64,000 nt of DNA from Trema orientale (Eukaryota; Streptophyta; Magnoliopsida; Rosales; Cannabaceae), in assembly GCA_002914845.1 (NCBI GenBank), contig JXTC01000015.1, forward strand, positions 1,806,890-1,870,889. The letters run 5' to 3'. Shown here one piece after another: positions 23,701-36,339 of the stretch. How positions within the stretch are numbered: position 1 is the first letter of the stretch; every line of letters begins with the position of its first letter. The notes below the pieces were generated by a model, which saw only the letters and a list, made by a program, of their open reading frames with translations, had not been told where the DNA came from and searched no databases. A program made the translations under genes and the position numbers.

Positions 23701-26700
23701 CTTAATAATGTTCTGAACATTGTTGAAAGTTGTAGCCTGATGTGAAATTCTTGAGGGAGAATTACACTTACACTCCCTAAGGTTTTTTAGTGTCAAACTT
23801 AGCATCCATGGACCAAGACTTTAGTTGTTAACTCTATCTAATAAGCTGGTTAGATAGCAGATTAGGAATTGATCTTTACAGCAACCTAAAGGTGATATTT
23901 GGTTGCAGAATGGAATTAGAATAGGCATGAGAGTTGCATTGGAATTAAGTTAGAATAGGAATGCGGATGGTATTCCATTATTTGGTTCAAACTTAGGAAT
24001 CTTTGGTGGAATAAGAATTACTATGTTTGATTACTCATTGGAATGGAATGAAATAAGTATTGTAATGACAAAAGTACTCTTTTGAAATCTTATATATATG
24101 TTTATATATTTTCAACTATTGATATTTTAGTTGATTTATAAGTTATTTATTTCAATCTAATTAAAAAAACTAGCGTTAGATTAACAAATTATTGATTTTT
24201 TTTTAATAATTAAATGATATTATCAAAACAAAATAGACTACATAACTTTTACGTTGATTTGGGGAAGTACTGAAGAGGTATACGCTCTGGGGGAAAAAAC
24301 GGAATCATGTTTTTTCCTTAATTAACCAAGGATTGGACACGGAATTCCTTAGGGGAAGCTGTTGATGGAATTGTGTTTCCGATGGAATTCATATTCCTGT
24401 ACCCAATTTTTAAACCAAGCGATGGAGTGGGCCTTTTAGAGGAATGACCATTCTATTCCAAGGCCCATTCCACCCAATCAAAAATGGCCCAAGTGTCCAA
24501 GCTCGGTATTTTACAGGTTTGCTGTTATGAAAACCCCATGGGCAGTTTGGGTGGAGAGAATTAGAGGATTCTTTGAAGATGAATGTCTTTTGCACCCTTT
24601 ATATTGAATTTAAAATCAACGGAGAAGTTCATGATGAGGCGAAAGTGACTCATTTAATAGAATGTGATAAAAGGTGAATACGAATGGTAACATATAGCGG
24701 TTAAACAAAGTTTCGTTTTTCTTGAAACTGTTTTTCATTTCTAACTTCTGTTCTTTTTGCTGAATCAATTTTGAAATACTGTTCTAAAAATTTTGTGATA
24801 GACAAATGACATGGATGATACAGTATGTGATAGTTAAAAGATAACCGGGAACAGAAACTAGAATACTGTAGTCAGAACATGTATGTTTTAAACTACATTT
24901 CAGTACCTCGAATTTTACTTTGACCAAGTTGCGAGGATGAATACATGCCACTCTTGCTGACCACTCTATAAACAATACTGCAACGTTCTAATGTGTACCC
25001 CATAGTACTTTTCTTTTATCTTGCTGATTGGATAGTTGTATGCCTCTATTTTAGAATATGATTCTGACATGGCGTATGATTTGGAATTTTGGGATGCTAA
25101 TATTTGACCTTTTGGTGTTTATTTTGTATTTAAGATTCCGATGAATGGTAAAGACTAGAATTAAGGAGCGGCCCAGCATCTAAATTTATAATGCTAGAAG
25201 TCTTATGCTCTTGTCAGGAAAGGGAAAAGAATAGGCTAAATTTTCTTGGTTGTGATGTACAATCTGTTTTAGGGCACTGCAGCAAGAGCTAAAGATTTTA
25301 CTTCTTTGTTACTTGTACTTACAATTTTAAAGTTTCAAGCATATCTATCTGGTGTTCGGATTCTCTACTTAGACTAGTCCCATAATGTTTTGAGCAATGT
25401 GTCATAGATGTTTAAGGTGAAATCTATTTCCAATATGAATTGTTACTTTTTAGCATTTTAAGACATTAGTTTTGCAATGGCTGTGCTGGAAATTGAGATG
25501 TCCCTTTGTATGTCATGTAAAATATTCCCATTTATCTTGGAGAACTTTTTTGTTATAGGTTGTGCAATTCAAAAATTCTAAGTTGATTATTTATCATGCT
25601 ATGGATGTTCATTTGTACAATTTGAACAAGTGCTGCTTGTTTAAGTTTATTTTTAAGGAATTAAATTATTTCCTGTCATCTTCTTTTACCCTTTGTTGCT
25701 TCAAAGAACAATACACTGCATTTCGATAGTTTGATTCTCATAAGTTCAAAATATTGTGATTTTCATTGATGTTGTGTCTTTCTCATGCACAACTTTTTCA
25801 GCAGATATCTCCTGAAGATATTCAATGGGTCGATGAGGACACCATGATCTCTCATCGTGGGGGCTACGGTGGATCAGGTCATGGGATCAATAGACCTGTA
25901 GGCCGTGATAGCGTTTCTGGTGCAGGAAGAGGTAGAGGTGCTGCAAAGGGTCAATCTAGAAAAGATTTTTTGCCATCACAAAATGGCATTGGAAAGAAAA
26001 CGCCAGATGAGATAAAACTAATTAACACAGATAGTTTAATTAAGGAGGTAAGCTGAGCAGGTTGGTTTGCTTTAGTAGAATTATAAATTTGTTGACATCC
26101 TAACTTTTGGTATTATTCTGTGTATATATTTTGGTAGGTGGAGAGGGTCTTTGGTGCAAATAATCCGGAGCCCCTTGAAATTGAGAAAGCAAAGAAGGTC
26201 TTGAAGGTCAGGACTTGCAAACTTAATTGCATTTTTCTTTTTTCTTTACTTTGGTCTATTTGCAGTATCGACTAGTCACTGCTGTTTGTGCAGGAGCATG
26301 AACAAGCCCTAATTGATGCAATTGCAAAGATTGCCGATATTTCTGATGGTGAAAGTGGTATATTTCCATCCTTCTTGTTTAATTCTTCTCTGCATACTTG
26401 GCTGCAACTGACCAACAACAGAATTGTGTCGACCAAGCACTCTAGTTTGAGAATTTAGATATAGTACGTCATTCATGGTCAATCTGTAGTGAAACACAAT
26501 TATATGAGAGTGGAAATTAATTAGTCAAAACTAATTTCGGCAAATGAACTATGAAATTAATGGTTTTGACTGCAAATGAATACTTTAGTGGGAGCTTTTG
26601 CGAAAGAAGTGGTCTTACTCTTATGTAAAACATCATTATGGCTAAACACTCTGATGTAGGACAGTTAAGAGGAAAAAAGAGAGAAGATGAAGAAATATGA

Positions 26701-27596
26701 GAGAATAATCAGTGAGAGAATTCTGGTAATTTCATTAATAAGTTTGACCAGAGTTAGGTTATGTTAAAACTTGGTCAGACTCGTTTGTGAAATTAACAGA
26801 ATTAGCCTCTCTATTTATTAATTCCCCCCCCCATTCTTCTCCTCTTTCTCTTTTCTCTTCTTTGCTCTATTTGTTACATCAATTGGTACTGGAGCCTGTT
26901 CTGATCTGTTGCATGAAACCTGGTTTTGCTTTCACCAATTGCTTTTTATTCCTGAAACCCCATGAAAAAAAGAAAAAACAAAACAAAAAAACAAAAAACC
27001 AAAAAACAAAAAACAAAAAACTCTCAAACAGGATAAGAGAGCTGCCTCTGCGATGCTTCGCCACTGCCACTGCCACCGCAACTGGTGATGCTGCTGCTCC
27101 CTCCCATGAAAAAGCTTTCTTAAGAAGCTAATAAAATATCTTAGAGGTGGCTTCCTCCTGAAGCCAAGAAAAATATCTAGAAACAACAAAGTATATAAAT
27201 CCTAAACAATGAAACTGACAATGGTTCTCAGATTATTTAGAACTCTATAATGTTCTGTATTGTTCTATATTTGTCATTCCATTAGCATCTTAGTGACTGT
27301 GAAACTTGGCTTTGATCCTGTTTTTATTTTGAAAGAGGTTCCTAGACAACATTTTGGGTAAGTTTTTCTTACCAGTGATAAGTGTTGAAACTTGAAAGCA
27401 TCCTATTCTAATACGAGTCCAGTGTTTTGAATCTGCGTAGATGATCCATATGTGTTTTGTTTTTGTCAGCATGCAGTGAATGATGCCATGTTAGTATTGA
27501 ACTCTTAAGCTTGTCCTAGATTTATCGTCTTACTTGATGTGCTGTGAAACAGATGAAGGTGCACACCAGTTCTTGCATGGACAATCAATGGACTGA
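20794..27596 (+). CDS. EML: EMSY-LIKE (EML3/EML4-type) ENT and Agenet/Tudor protein
   Basis: Coding exons: 20794-20821, 21807-22015, 22108-22217, 22350-22605, 22712-22924, 23015-23083, 25805-26047, 26138-26206, 26294-26357, 27553-27596; total 1305 nt, 434 aa. The N-terminus is [20 protein letters not shown]. The ENT domain is about 51-120 (METDM-type start through [12 protein letters not shown]). A Ser/Pro/Gln-rich linker carries a basic KKQK patch. The Agenet/Tudor-like royal domain is about 245-305 ([28 protein letters not shown]). The C-terminus is GR-rich and then helical ([14 protein letters not shown]). EML proteins are nuclear chromatin readers that bind histone H3 tails and affect immunity and seed development. 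Exon 7 has a TTCAGCAG tandem acceptor that can add one Gln. Introns 6 (2.7 kb) and 9 (1.2 kb) are long and contain repeats. The choice between EML3 and EML4 is open. Confidence 0.95.
23885..24492. mobile_element. Putative non-coding transposon in EML intron 6
   Basis: The ends are loosely inverted: left TTTGGTTGCAGAATGGAAT, right (complement) TTTGATTGGGTGGAATGGG. Many GGAAT/ATTCC motifs lie near both ends (for example GGAATGGAATG, CCATTCTATTCC). This style fits a plant MITE with GGAATGG-type subterminal repeats. No target duplication was identified, so limits are approximate. Confidence 0.5.
26655..26878 (+). mobile_element. Possible small LTR (TRIM-like) in EML intron 9, fossil
   Basis: A 224-bp block starts TGTAGGACAG and ends TTGTTACA. 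After a short spacer comes TTGGTACTGGAGCC, which resembles the initiator-Met tRNA primer site used by copia elements. No second LTR or gag/pol is visible. The following 26960-27020 stretch is an A-rich AAAAAC-type repeat. Confidence 0.35.
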
Positions 27597-27630
27597 GAAT
27601 CGTGGATTTTGGTTATTTGGAATTAGAAGC

Positions 27631-27636
27631 AATAAA
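27631..27636 (+). terminator. AATAAA poly(A) signal of EML
   Basis: AATAAA lies 35 bases after the EML stop codon and is followed by A-rich sequence. It is a good candidate for the near-upstream element. Confidence 0.5.
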
Positions 27637-27639
27637 AAT

Positions 27640-28609
27640 GGAAAAAGAAAAAGAAAGAAAAAGAGAATATATGTACACTCTTGATTTTAAGATGGTGAAG
27701 GTGCTTAATAAGATGATAATGTGGGGAAACAAAATGATGTGAAAACTACTGTCATGTATAATGTTTTGTTCTAAATTCTAACTAGTTTTATTTACCCCTC
27801 AACATGTTAAATGCTTGGGGTTCGGGGTTTTAGGATACAGATGTTATGTTTTAGGGTTGAGAATTATTATAGCTTCCTAGTTGGTTATTTTATTAACAGT
27901 GAGAATTGACTTCAGGAAGGGCCTGATGCTTACTGTAACATTACCTTATTTAGAGAGTCATGTCATGTATTATATTTGTTACTCTTGCATTTCTCTAATA
28001 ATCCCTAACTCAGTGTCCAATTGTTTCTGGTGTAATGTCAAGTTTCTACTTTTGATCCAGGAAATATAGAACTAATTTCAGTGTGAGCGAATTTGAATCC
28101 GCAATTCAGCGTTATGTTGATTTGTAATTTCGTTCTTTTTTTTTTTTTCAATTTTTTTTTTTTGTTGAGTTAATTAATTAATTAGAAAATCAATTATTTA
28201 GGAAAAATGGTTGTGGTAGGAAACATTTTATTTTTGGTAATGTCTGAACAGCGATAATTTTAGTACGCAAATTTGACAAAATTATGAGACAATGTGATTT
28301 AATATCTTAATTGAGTTTATGCATTTGGCTATGTGAAAAGAAAGGGTTCCACCTAAGTATGTGTTTGGTGACCTTTTTTTCTTGCCCGAAATAAAGTCAG
28401 ATTAATCCTCACAAGGTAAAGGTTGACAAAAGAAAATTTCTTCCCACAAAATTGGGGCCTGTGTGTGGTACACAATTCCGATAAGTGGTTTTTAAACTTC
28501 GCGTTTGTTTTGCTGAAAGTTCACTAAAAAAGAATAGTGCTTAAAGAGGTTCACAAATTGAATGGTGAGAATTTAAACTAACATACCACACAAGTTGATA
28601 ATTAAAATA
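27640..28609. other. EML 3' region and intergenic
   Basis: No second gene is recognised. Poly-T-rich runs lie at about 28136-28162. Confidence 0.45.
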
Positions 28610-28892
28610 AAGGTTTTTTATTACCAAAACTCTTGAATTCGAAATAATTCAATAAAATTAACTCTGAATTCAATTTTTTAGAGCAAAATTTTCTGAATTT
28701 GGAATAATTTAGTAAAATTAACCTTGAACTCAATTTTTTAGAGTAAAATCTGCTGAAATTCCCTAATATTAGAGCAAAACCCCATGAAGTCCCTTAATAT
28801 TAGTTTTGCTAAAAAAAAATGTTTGTGCTAGTTCATGATTAATTTTATTGAATTATTCCGAGTTCAGGAGATTTTGGTAATAAAAAGCCTTA
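28610..28892. mobile_element. MITE with internal tandem duplication
   Basis: Left arm AAGGTTTTTTATTACC (28610) and right arm AAGGCTTTTTATTACC (complement, ending 28891) pair for about 60 bp, including AATTCAATAAAATTAA. A unit of about 65 bp (core TCAATTTTTTAGAG) is repeated within the left half. No clean target duplication was found. Confidence 0.7.
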
Positions 28893-30257
28893 AAAAAATC
28901 CCTAACAATATCCTTTTGTATGATAATTAATAGTTAGGAATATCCTATAAACACTACAAATGAACCGTGCCAAATGAAGATGGTGAGGATTATTATTATT
29001 ATTTTTTTCGGTTCTTGAAATAATATATAAGTATGCATCTTCGTCGACTTATCATAATTTCGTACATGCAACCTGTAGGAAGAAAAACAGAACCAACATT
29101 CAATTTAACATAGAAATCTCAAAATGAACTACATAATTTGCATATTTATTCCACAATATTATTAGCATAATACATCAAATTAAAAGTAAATAATTTATTT
29201 TCCTATAAAAAAGGTCAATGATTTTCAAAATAACAACTTAACAACCCAAGAAAAGATTCAAATATACTCCATTTTCTAAATCATATTCTCAGGCTAATTA
29301 TTAGTATAACATATCATAAACTAACAAACAACAAAAGTTCCTATACATACAAACGCGAATTGAAAATCAATAATTTGCATACTCAATAAGTCAATCTGGT
29401 CGGAAAAAAAATTTAAATCTTTGCCTTCTCCGATCAATGTTCTCAGGCTTATTATTATTACCATAATACATGATCAAAGACTAAAACGTCAAACTGAAAT
29501 CGAATAACTCGCAAAATTTCATACGTGAGAACAAAATTTGAAGCCATGTTTGAACAAATGCCCTCAAGAGTCCTTTGCCACCCTTTCTGGGAAACAGTAA
29601 AAATCCCAAGAGTGTTTTTAACCGAGTTTAAGAAAACAATAGGGTAAAATAGCAACAATATTGTTCTAGCAAATTATTTGACCTCGTGACAGAAGTTTAC
29701 CATGAATGTTTCCAAAATGAGTTGTCTGCTATTAATTATGTCCTCCATGATATATAAATTAAGGGTCTAAATATTTTTATGAGTTTTTATTTATTTGTTA
29801 CCATGATCGCAGTAAAGTTTTGGATGAAATAGTATTTTCTACAATTGTCTATAATTTCCTAAGTGCTCAATGTTTAGTGAAATTCTTAGATTTGTATTAT
29901 TATGATTTCGAGATTTGGAATTGTATCTATCGGATAAATAGTATGAGGTAATATGGTTATCGATGGATAAATATTACCACAATAGAAGATAAGATATGTT
30001 GAGACTCGTTGGGCTTGATTATTTTACACAAATAACTGAGGCCGCCAAGATGATGGGACAGGGTAAGTCACTCTTGCATAGGTTATGTAGCTGAGTTTTT
30101 TCTGTAATTCCATAGACTTTTAGTTGAAGTCGAATACCTAAATGATGATCTCAAGCCTAAAATCACGACTTTCCAGCCAACAAATCATAATTTCGCTGAA
30201 ATGTCCATCGAGCTCGATTAAACTAATGAAGTGACTCAATTAGCACTTGTTGAGTGC
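28893..30257. other. Intergenic, nothing recognised
   Basis: AT-rich, with no open frame resembling a known protein and no repeat ends. It forms the left border of the retrotransposon nest. Confidence 0.5.
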
Positions 30258-31783
30258 TGTTGACTCATACTTTGTATCATCAATCTTATACTCATGTTTT
30301 GAAGTTAACAAACATATGATTAAGAACTAATAATCTACTTGAGTCTGTAGCAATCTAAATTGAAAGGATTACAAGACATTCAAGATAGACTATAGAAAAG
30401 AGCTTGAAGACAAAGAACAAGAATACAAGACTTAGACTAGCAAAGGTTAAATATTTAGTTCTTGCATTTGAATACTTATTTACATATAATATGATCTTAA
30501 TAGCTCAAATTTTCATAAAAATAAGAAAATTTCAAACCAATACAGTCAAACTAGTTTATCTCCAATTAAAGTTTGAAATTTATTTTACGCAAGCTTTTAA
30601 ATTGAATTATGAATTTCTATAGTATCTATATTTCATAAAAATCAATTTAAGAGTCATAATTTTGAAAAGAATCAGAAAAGACTTGAAATAAAATCAAAAC
30701 TTGCTCTCTGGTATTTTCGGCAGACCGATTCCCAGTTTTCGGTCTACCGATTCTCTGCCAAATTTTTATCAGATTTTTGAATTTGACAGTTAGAACCGCA
30801 CTATCAATAGCTAGTATTTTCAGTTGATCGAAAACACACTTTCGGTCTATCGAAAATAACAGAATGTCTGTCAAATGGTCTAAAATAGCTAGCTTTCATT
30901 CAAGTCTATGAATAGAAACTTTTCTAAGACTTGAAACAATTTTTAAATATCCTTATATTGTATATATCATATATTCAAATTGTTCAAATCAATTTTTGTG
31001 ATTCAAACTTTCAAATCTATTTTCTTACAAAATTACTTGAAGCAAACTAGATCATATCTTGTGTTCACATTTATTCTATCTAAGCTTATATTGTATCAAT
31101 TATCTTTATTAGAGAGAGATTCTAGTTGATATCCTTACATTGCACATATCATATATTCAAGTTGTTCAAATCAATTTTTGTGATTCAAACTTTTAAATCT
31201 ACTTTTTCACAAAAATACTTGAATCAAACTAGATCATATCTTGTGTTCATGTTTATTCTCTCTAAGTTTACATTGTATCAATTATTTTCATTAGAGAGAT
31301 ATTCTAATTGAGTGATTCAACAATCCAAATTGTAATTGTGAGATGAGATTGACACCAGATTTATAAACAACCTACTTTAGGTGATATTGGTACCAGAATC
31401 TAAACAATCCGAGTTAGGCTTGATAGAGTTGGATTCAAAGTTATTGTAAAGGTGTGGATGTACCTAAGAAGAAATCACTCGTTGTGTACAAGGGTCGGTT
31501 AAGCCCATTCTCTTGATTCGATAGTGAATAGCTCGAAGTGGGTTGCCAAGAGCCGGGGATGTAGACAAATCGTTGTGTTTGTTGAATGCCATAAAAATAG
31601 TATTTGCATTTCTCTATTCATATCTCTTTAAATTATTTACCTTAAGATTCTGCTTGTCATTTATCTATTTTTACTTGATATTATTTTTATTTTCACAATT
31701 CACTTACTAATCTTTATAAATTTGTAAAAGTTTTTAAAACCCAATTCACTCCCCCTCTTAGGTTAGCAAATTTTGGGCTAAGA
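30258..31783 (+). repeat. 5' LTR of copy A
   Basis: About 1.53 kb, starting TGTTGACTCATAC and ending near GGGCTAAGA by comparison with copy C. It contains repeated CGGCAGACCGATTC / CGGTCTACCGATTC motifs near 30720-30860. A tandem duplication of about 180 bp (about 30945-31125 and 31126-31310) is absent from the other LTRs of the family here. Confidence 0.85.
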
Positions 31784-34700
31784 ATTGGTATTAGAGCTTG
31801 TACTCAAATTTTTAAAACTTAGCCGTTTTTGAGATGGCTAGCCTAAATAACTTTTCTTTTCAATATAAGGGGTCGTCATCTTCTAAACCACAATTTTTTA
31901 ATGGAAGTGATTTTAACTATTAGAGAAACTGGATAGACCCTTATCTTAGGTCTATTGATTTTGATTTATAGTATATTGTTACTAAAGATTTATTGAAAAT
32001 AACAAAAATTGTTGATAGAAGAGAAGTAGAAAAAGACAGAAGAATATGATGAAAAGGATAAAATCACTCTCATCAAAAATGGAAGAGCTAGAAATATTCT
32101 TATATGTACTTTAGATAGGAATATTTATAACAATATTGAGAAAGCTAGAGATACTCATGAATTATGGAACATGTTAGAAGTCTCTTATCAAGTAACTAAC
32201 TCCATGAAAAAAACTAGAATTAATATTTTTACTAGAAACTAGGAGTTGATCAAAATGAAAAAAGATGAATCTATTTCTTAAATATTTACTATATTCACTA
32301 CTATTATTAACTCTCTTAGTGCTTTAGGAAAAATCTTTCTAAATAGTGAGTTGGTGAGATAAATCCTTAGAAGTCTTCCTCCAGCATATAAAAGTAAGGT
32401 GGTAGCTATTTAAGAAGCAAAAGACCTTAGCAAACTTCTTCTTGAAGAACTCATAGGATCCCTCATAACCCATGAAATCCTTATGAAGGAAATGAATGAA
32501 GATGAAAGGGAGGAGAAGAAAAAGAAAGGAATTGCTCTTAAAGCCGCCATACAAGAAAGCAATGAGAAAGAAGAAGAATTTGCGGATAGCGAGTTAGAAG
32601 ATATTGCCCTACTTACTAAAAGGTACAAGAAGTACTTGAACTTCAAAAAGAAGAATTTCAAGAAGAATACCAAAGACAATAACTATCGAGAGAAGAAAGT
32701 AAAGGATGATCCTATTACTTGCTTTGAACACAAAAAGCCAGGATACATGAAGAAAGAATATCCCTTAAGAAGAAAAATGAAGAATAAGGCAATGAAGACC
32801 ACTTGGGATGACAGTGATGAAGAAGAGTCCAATGAAGAAGAATAAAAAGAAATTACCGACATGTGATTCATGGCAATAGAAAATGAAGTAAGCTCCCTTG
32901 AACCTAAAATTAAACTTCTTGATGATAGTGATATTAGTAGTGAAAATGATAGTGATTGTGATTTATCACATGTGAGTTTATTGAGTGATTTCAATGATTT
33001 ACACAAAAACTATGAAAACCTCATTTTCAAGATCAATGCTCTCAAAAGGAAATTCTTAGTTTGTCAAAAATAGTTGAAGAGTTTACAAAAGAAATGGAAG
33101 TAAAATTACCTTGTTGTAATTGTGATCTTTTGTCAAAAAAAAAAAAAAAAAAACTTCCTTGAATGACAAGGCCTTCGACTTGACTAAAATTGCCCACAAA
33201 TTTATAAATAGAAAGAAAACTTTTGACATGATACTTGGTAGGCGAATATGTGTTTTTGACAAAAGAGGTATTGGGTATAAATCTTCAATAACATAAAAAT
33301 ACCTCAAAAATTAGTTTGTGAAAGCTAGTATAAGTGATATAAAGTATACTTGCACTTATTACAATTAAGATGGACACACTGGCTTTTTATACTTTGTAAA
33401 AAAAATACGTATTTTGGTGAAAAACTAGCTTGGGTACCAAAAGAATCTAGAACTAACACTCAAGGACCCAAATTAGTATGAGTACCAAAAATCAAAGTTT
33501 GATTCTTATTTATAGGTACAAAAGAACTTTTTGTTCTTAGATAGTTGTTGCTCCAAACACATGACCAGAGACTACTCTTTGCTTTCATCATTCACAAAAA
33601 GAATTGGAGGACATGTTATATTTGGAGACAGTGCTAAAGGCAAAATCTTGCATGTTGATAACATTGGTACTACTTCCTCACCCATTATAGAAAATGTTTT
33701 ACTTGTAGATATTCTTAAACATAATTTGCTTAGTATAAGTCAACTTTATGATAAAGGTTATCAAGTTATTTTTAAACCTTTTAAATGCTTAATTGAGAAT
33801 AATTATTCAAAAGAAATCATTTTTGAAAGAAAAAGAAAAGATAATGTGTATAATATTGATATTGAAAAATATTTTAATCAAGATAAGTATTTTTTGGCTT
33901 TAAAAGATGATTCTTAGCTTTGACATAGAAGATTTGGACATGCTAGCATGAATACTATTTCTAAACTTTCAAAGAAAAACCTTATAAGTGGTTTACCTAG
34001 TTTATTTTATGAAAAAGACAAAGTTTGTGATGCATGTTAATTTGGAAAATAAGTAAAAAGTTCTTTTAAATCTAAAAACACTATTACTACTTCTAGACCC
34101 TTGCAATTATATCACATGGATTTATTTGGACCATTAAAATTAGCTACTCTTGGTGGAAAGCACTATGCTTTTGTGATTGTTGATGATTTTTTAAGATTAA
34201 CTTGGGTTCTATTTGTTGCTCATAAAAATGATATTTTAAATGTTCTTACTATTTTTTATAAAAAAATACAAAATGAAAAAAGCTATACCATCACATCTAT
34301 TAGAAGTGATCATAGTTGTGAGTCTGAAAATAAAAAAACGGAAGCCTTTTGCTACAAAAATAGTTTTGATCATAATTTTTCAGCTCCTAGAACTCCACAA
34401 TAAAATGAAGTAGTGAAAAGAAAAAATAGAACCCTACAAGAAATGGTAAGAAGCATGCTAAATGAAAATAGTTTGCCAAAATATTGTTGGGTAGAAGCGG
34501 TAAGTATCGCTTATCACATTATGAATAGAGTTATGATAAGGCCAATTTTGAATAAGACACGAGCTTTTAAAAGGTAGAAAACCCAACGTTGGCTATTTTA
34601 AAGTTTTTGGCTGCAAATATTTTATTTTGAAAACTAAAGATAATTTAGAAAAATTTGATTTAAAATCCAATGTTAGTATTTTTCTTGGATATTCTACTAC

Positions 34701-35218
34701 TAGTAATACTTACAGAGTTTTTAATTAAAAAACATTGGTAGTAGAATAATCTATGCATGTTATTTTTGAGGAGTCTAACATTCTCCTTGAGGAGAGAAAA
34801 TTAGATGCTGATGATGTTGTAGGTATGGAACCAAGCTTAAATGACTAAATTCTAGGTGACCCCTTACAAAAAGTCAAGACTAGAGCATCACTTAGAAATA
34901 TTTGCAATAATATGACTTTTCTCTCTCAAATTAAACCAAAAAATTTTAAAGATGTTGAAAAAGATGAATCATAGATTTTAGCTAAGCAAGAAGAATTATT
35001 TATGGGAATTAGTTCCACGACATAAGGACCAATCAGTATTTAAATAGTCTTTAGAAATGAAGTAGATGAACATGAGGTGATTGTGAGAAACAAAGCTAGA
35101 CTAGTAGCTCAAGATTTCAACCAAGAAGAAGGTATCGATTATGAGGAAATCTTTGCACCTGTAGTAAGATTAGAATCTATAAGAATACTCGTAGTATTTG
35201 CATGTCACAAGTATTTTC

Positions 35219-36202
35219 ATGAATTTCTGTAGTATCCATATTTCATAAAAAACTTATTTAATAAGTCACAATTTTGAAAAGAATCGGAAATGACTTAAAA
35301 TAAAATCAAAACTTGCTCTCTGGTATTTTTGGCAGACCGAATTCTAGTTTTTCGGTCTACTGATTCTTTGCTGAATTTTTAACATATTTTTGAATTCGAC
35401 CGTTAGAATCGTACTATCAATAGCTAGTATTTTCGGTCGACTGAAAATACACTTTCGATCTGTCAAAAATTACAGAATATCTGTCAAACGGTCCAAAACG
35501 GCTAGTTTTCATTCATGTCTACAAATAGATGCTTTTTTAAGACTTGAAACAACTTTTGAACATCGTTACATTGCACCTATTATATATTCAACTTGTTCAA
35601 ATCAATTTTTGTGATTCAAATTTTCGAATCGACTTTTTCACAAAATCACTTGAGCCAAACTAGATCATATCTTGTTTCCACATTTATTCTCTCTAAGTTT
35701 ACATTGTATCAATTATCTTCATTAGAGAAAAATTCTAGTTGAGTGGCTCAACAAAAACCAAATTGTAATTGTGAGGTGAGATTGACACCAGATTCATAAA
35801 CAACCCGGTTTAGATGAGATTGGCACTGGAGTCTAAAGGCGTATAGAGCCAGATTCAAAAATATTGTAAAAGCATGAGTGTACCTAAGGAGAAATCATTC
35901 ATTGTGTACAACGGTCGGTTAAGCCCATTCTCTTGATCCAATAGTGAATAGCTTGAAGCAGGTTGTCAAAAGTCGGAGACATAGACAAACCGTCGTGTTT
36001 GTTGAACTTCTTAAAAATAGTGTTTGCGTTTCTCTATTTATATCTCTTTAAAGTTATTTATCTTGAGCTTGTGCTTGTCATTTATCTATTTTAACTTAAT
36101 ATTGTCTTTATTTGCATAATTCACTTGCTAATTTTTACAAGTTCGCAAAAGTTTTTAAAACCCAATTCACCCTCTCTTGGGTTAGCTAATCTCGGGCTAA
36201 CA
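35219..36202 (+). repeat. 3' LTR (partial) of copy A
   Basis: Similar to about 30609-31783 of the 5' LTR, including the GGCAGACCG and CGGTCTACTGATTC motifs. It ends GGGCTAACA at 36202. Only the 3' two thirds of the LTR is recognisable. Confidence 0.82.
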
Positions 36203-36339
36203 AGCTCAACTAGAGTATTTTTGGTCTTTTTCCATGCAATGTCAGCAAAAGAAGTTAAAAATAATTCAAGAATGCAAATTTAAAAAATAGCAGAGATTAT
36301 CTTGCAAAATAAGTTTTGGAGAAGATTATTGAGCTCGTA

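Larger units (their letters stand above)
30258..36202 (+). mobile_element. SIRE-like Ty1/copia element, copy A, fossil
   Basis: The 5' LTR is followed by a Met-tRNA-type primer site (ATTGGTATTAGAGCT at 31784) and a gag beginning MASLNNFSF near 31834. Recognisable parts then follow: a zinc-knuckle-like CFEHKKPGY region (about 32720), a protease region (about 33530, motif FLDSCCSKHMT), a pre-integrase region (about 33930), integrase (about 34100-34400, motif MDLFGPLK) and the start of reverse transcriptase (about 35090-35200). A partial 3' LTR closes the copy. The gag and integrase style and the long LTRs suggest the SIRE/Maximus lineage (inference). It is broken in well over ten places. The flanking pentamers do not give a clear target duplication. 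Confidence 0.88.

Noticed and set aside
30253-36207. Target-site duplication of copy A
   Set aside because: Flanking pentamers AGTGC and AGCTC match at only three positions.
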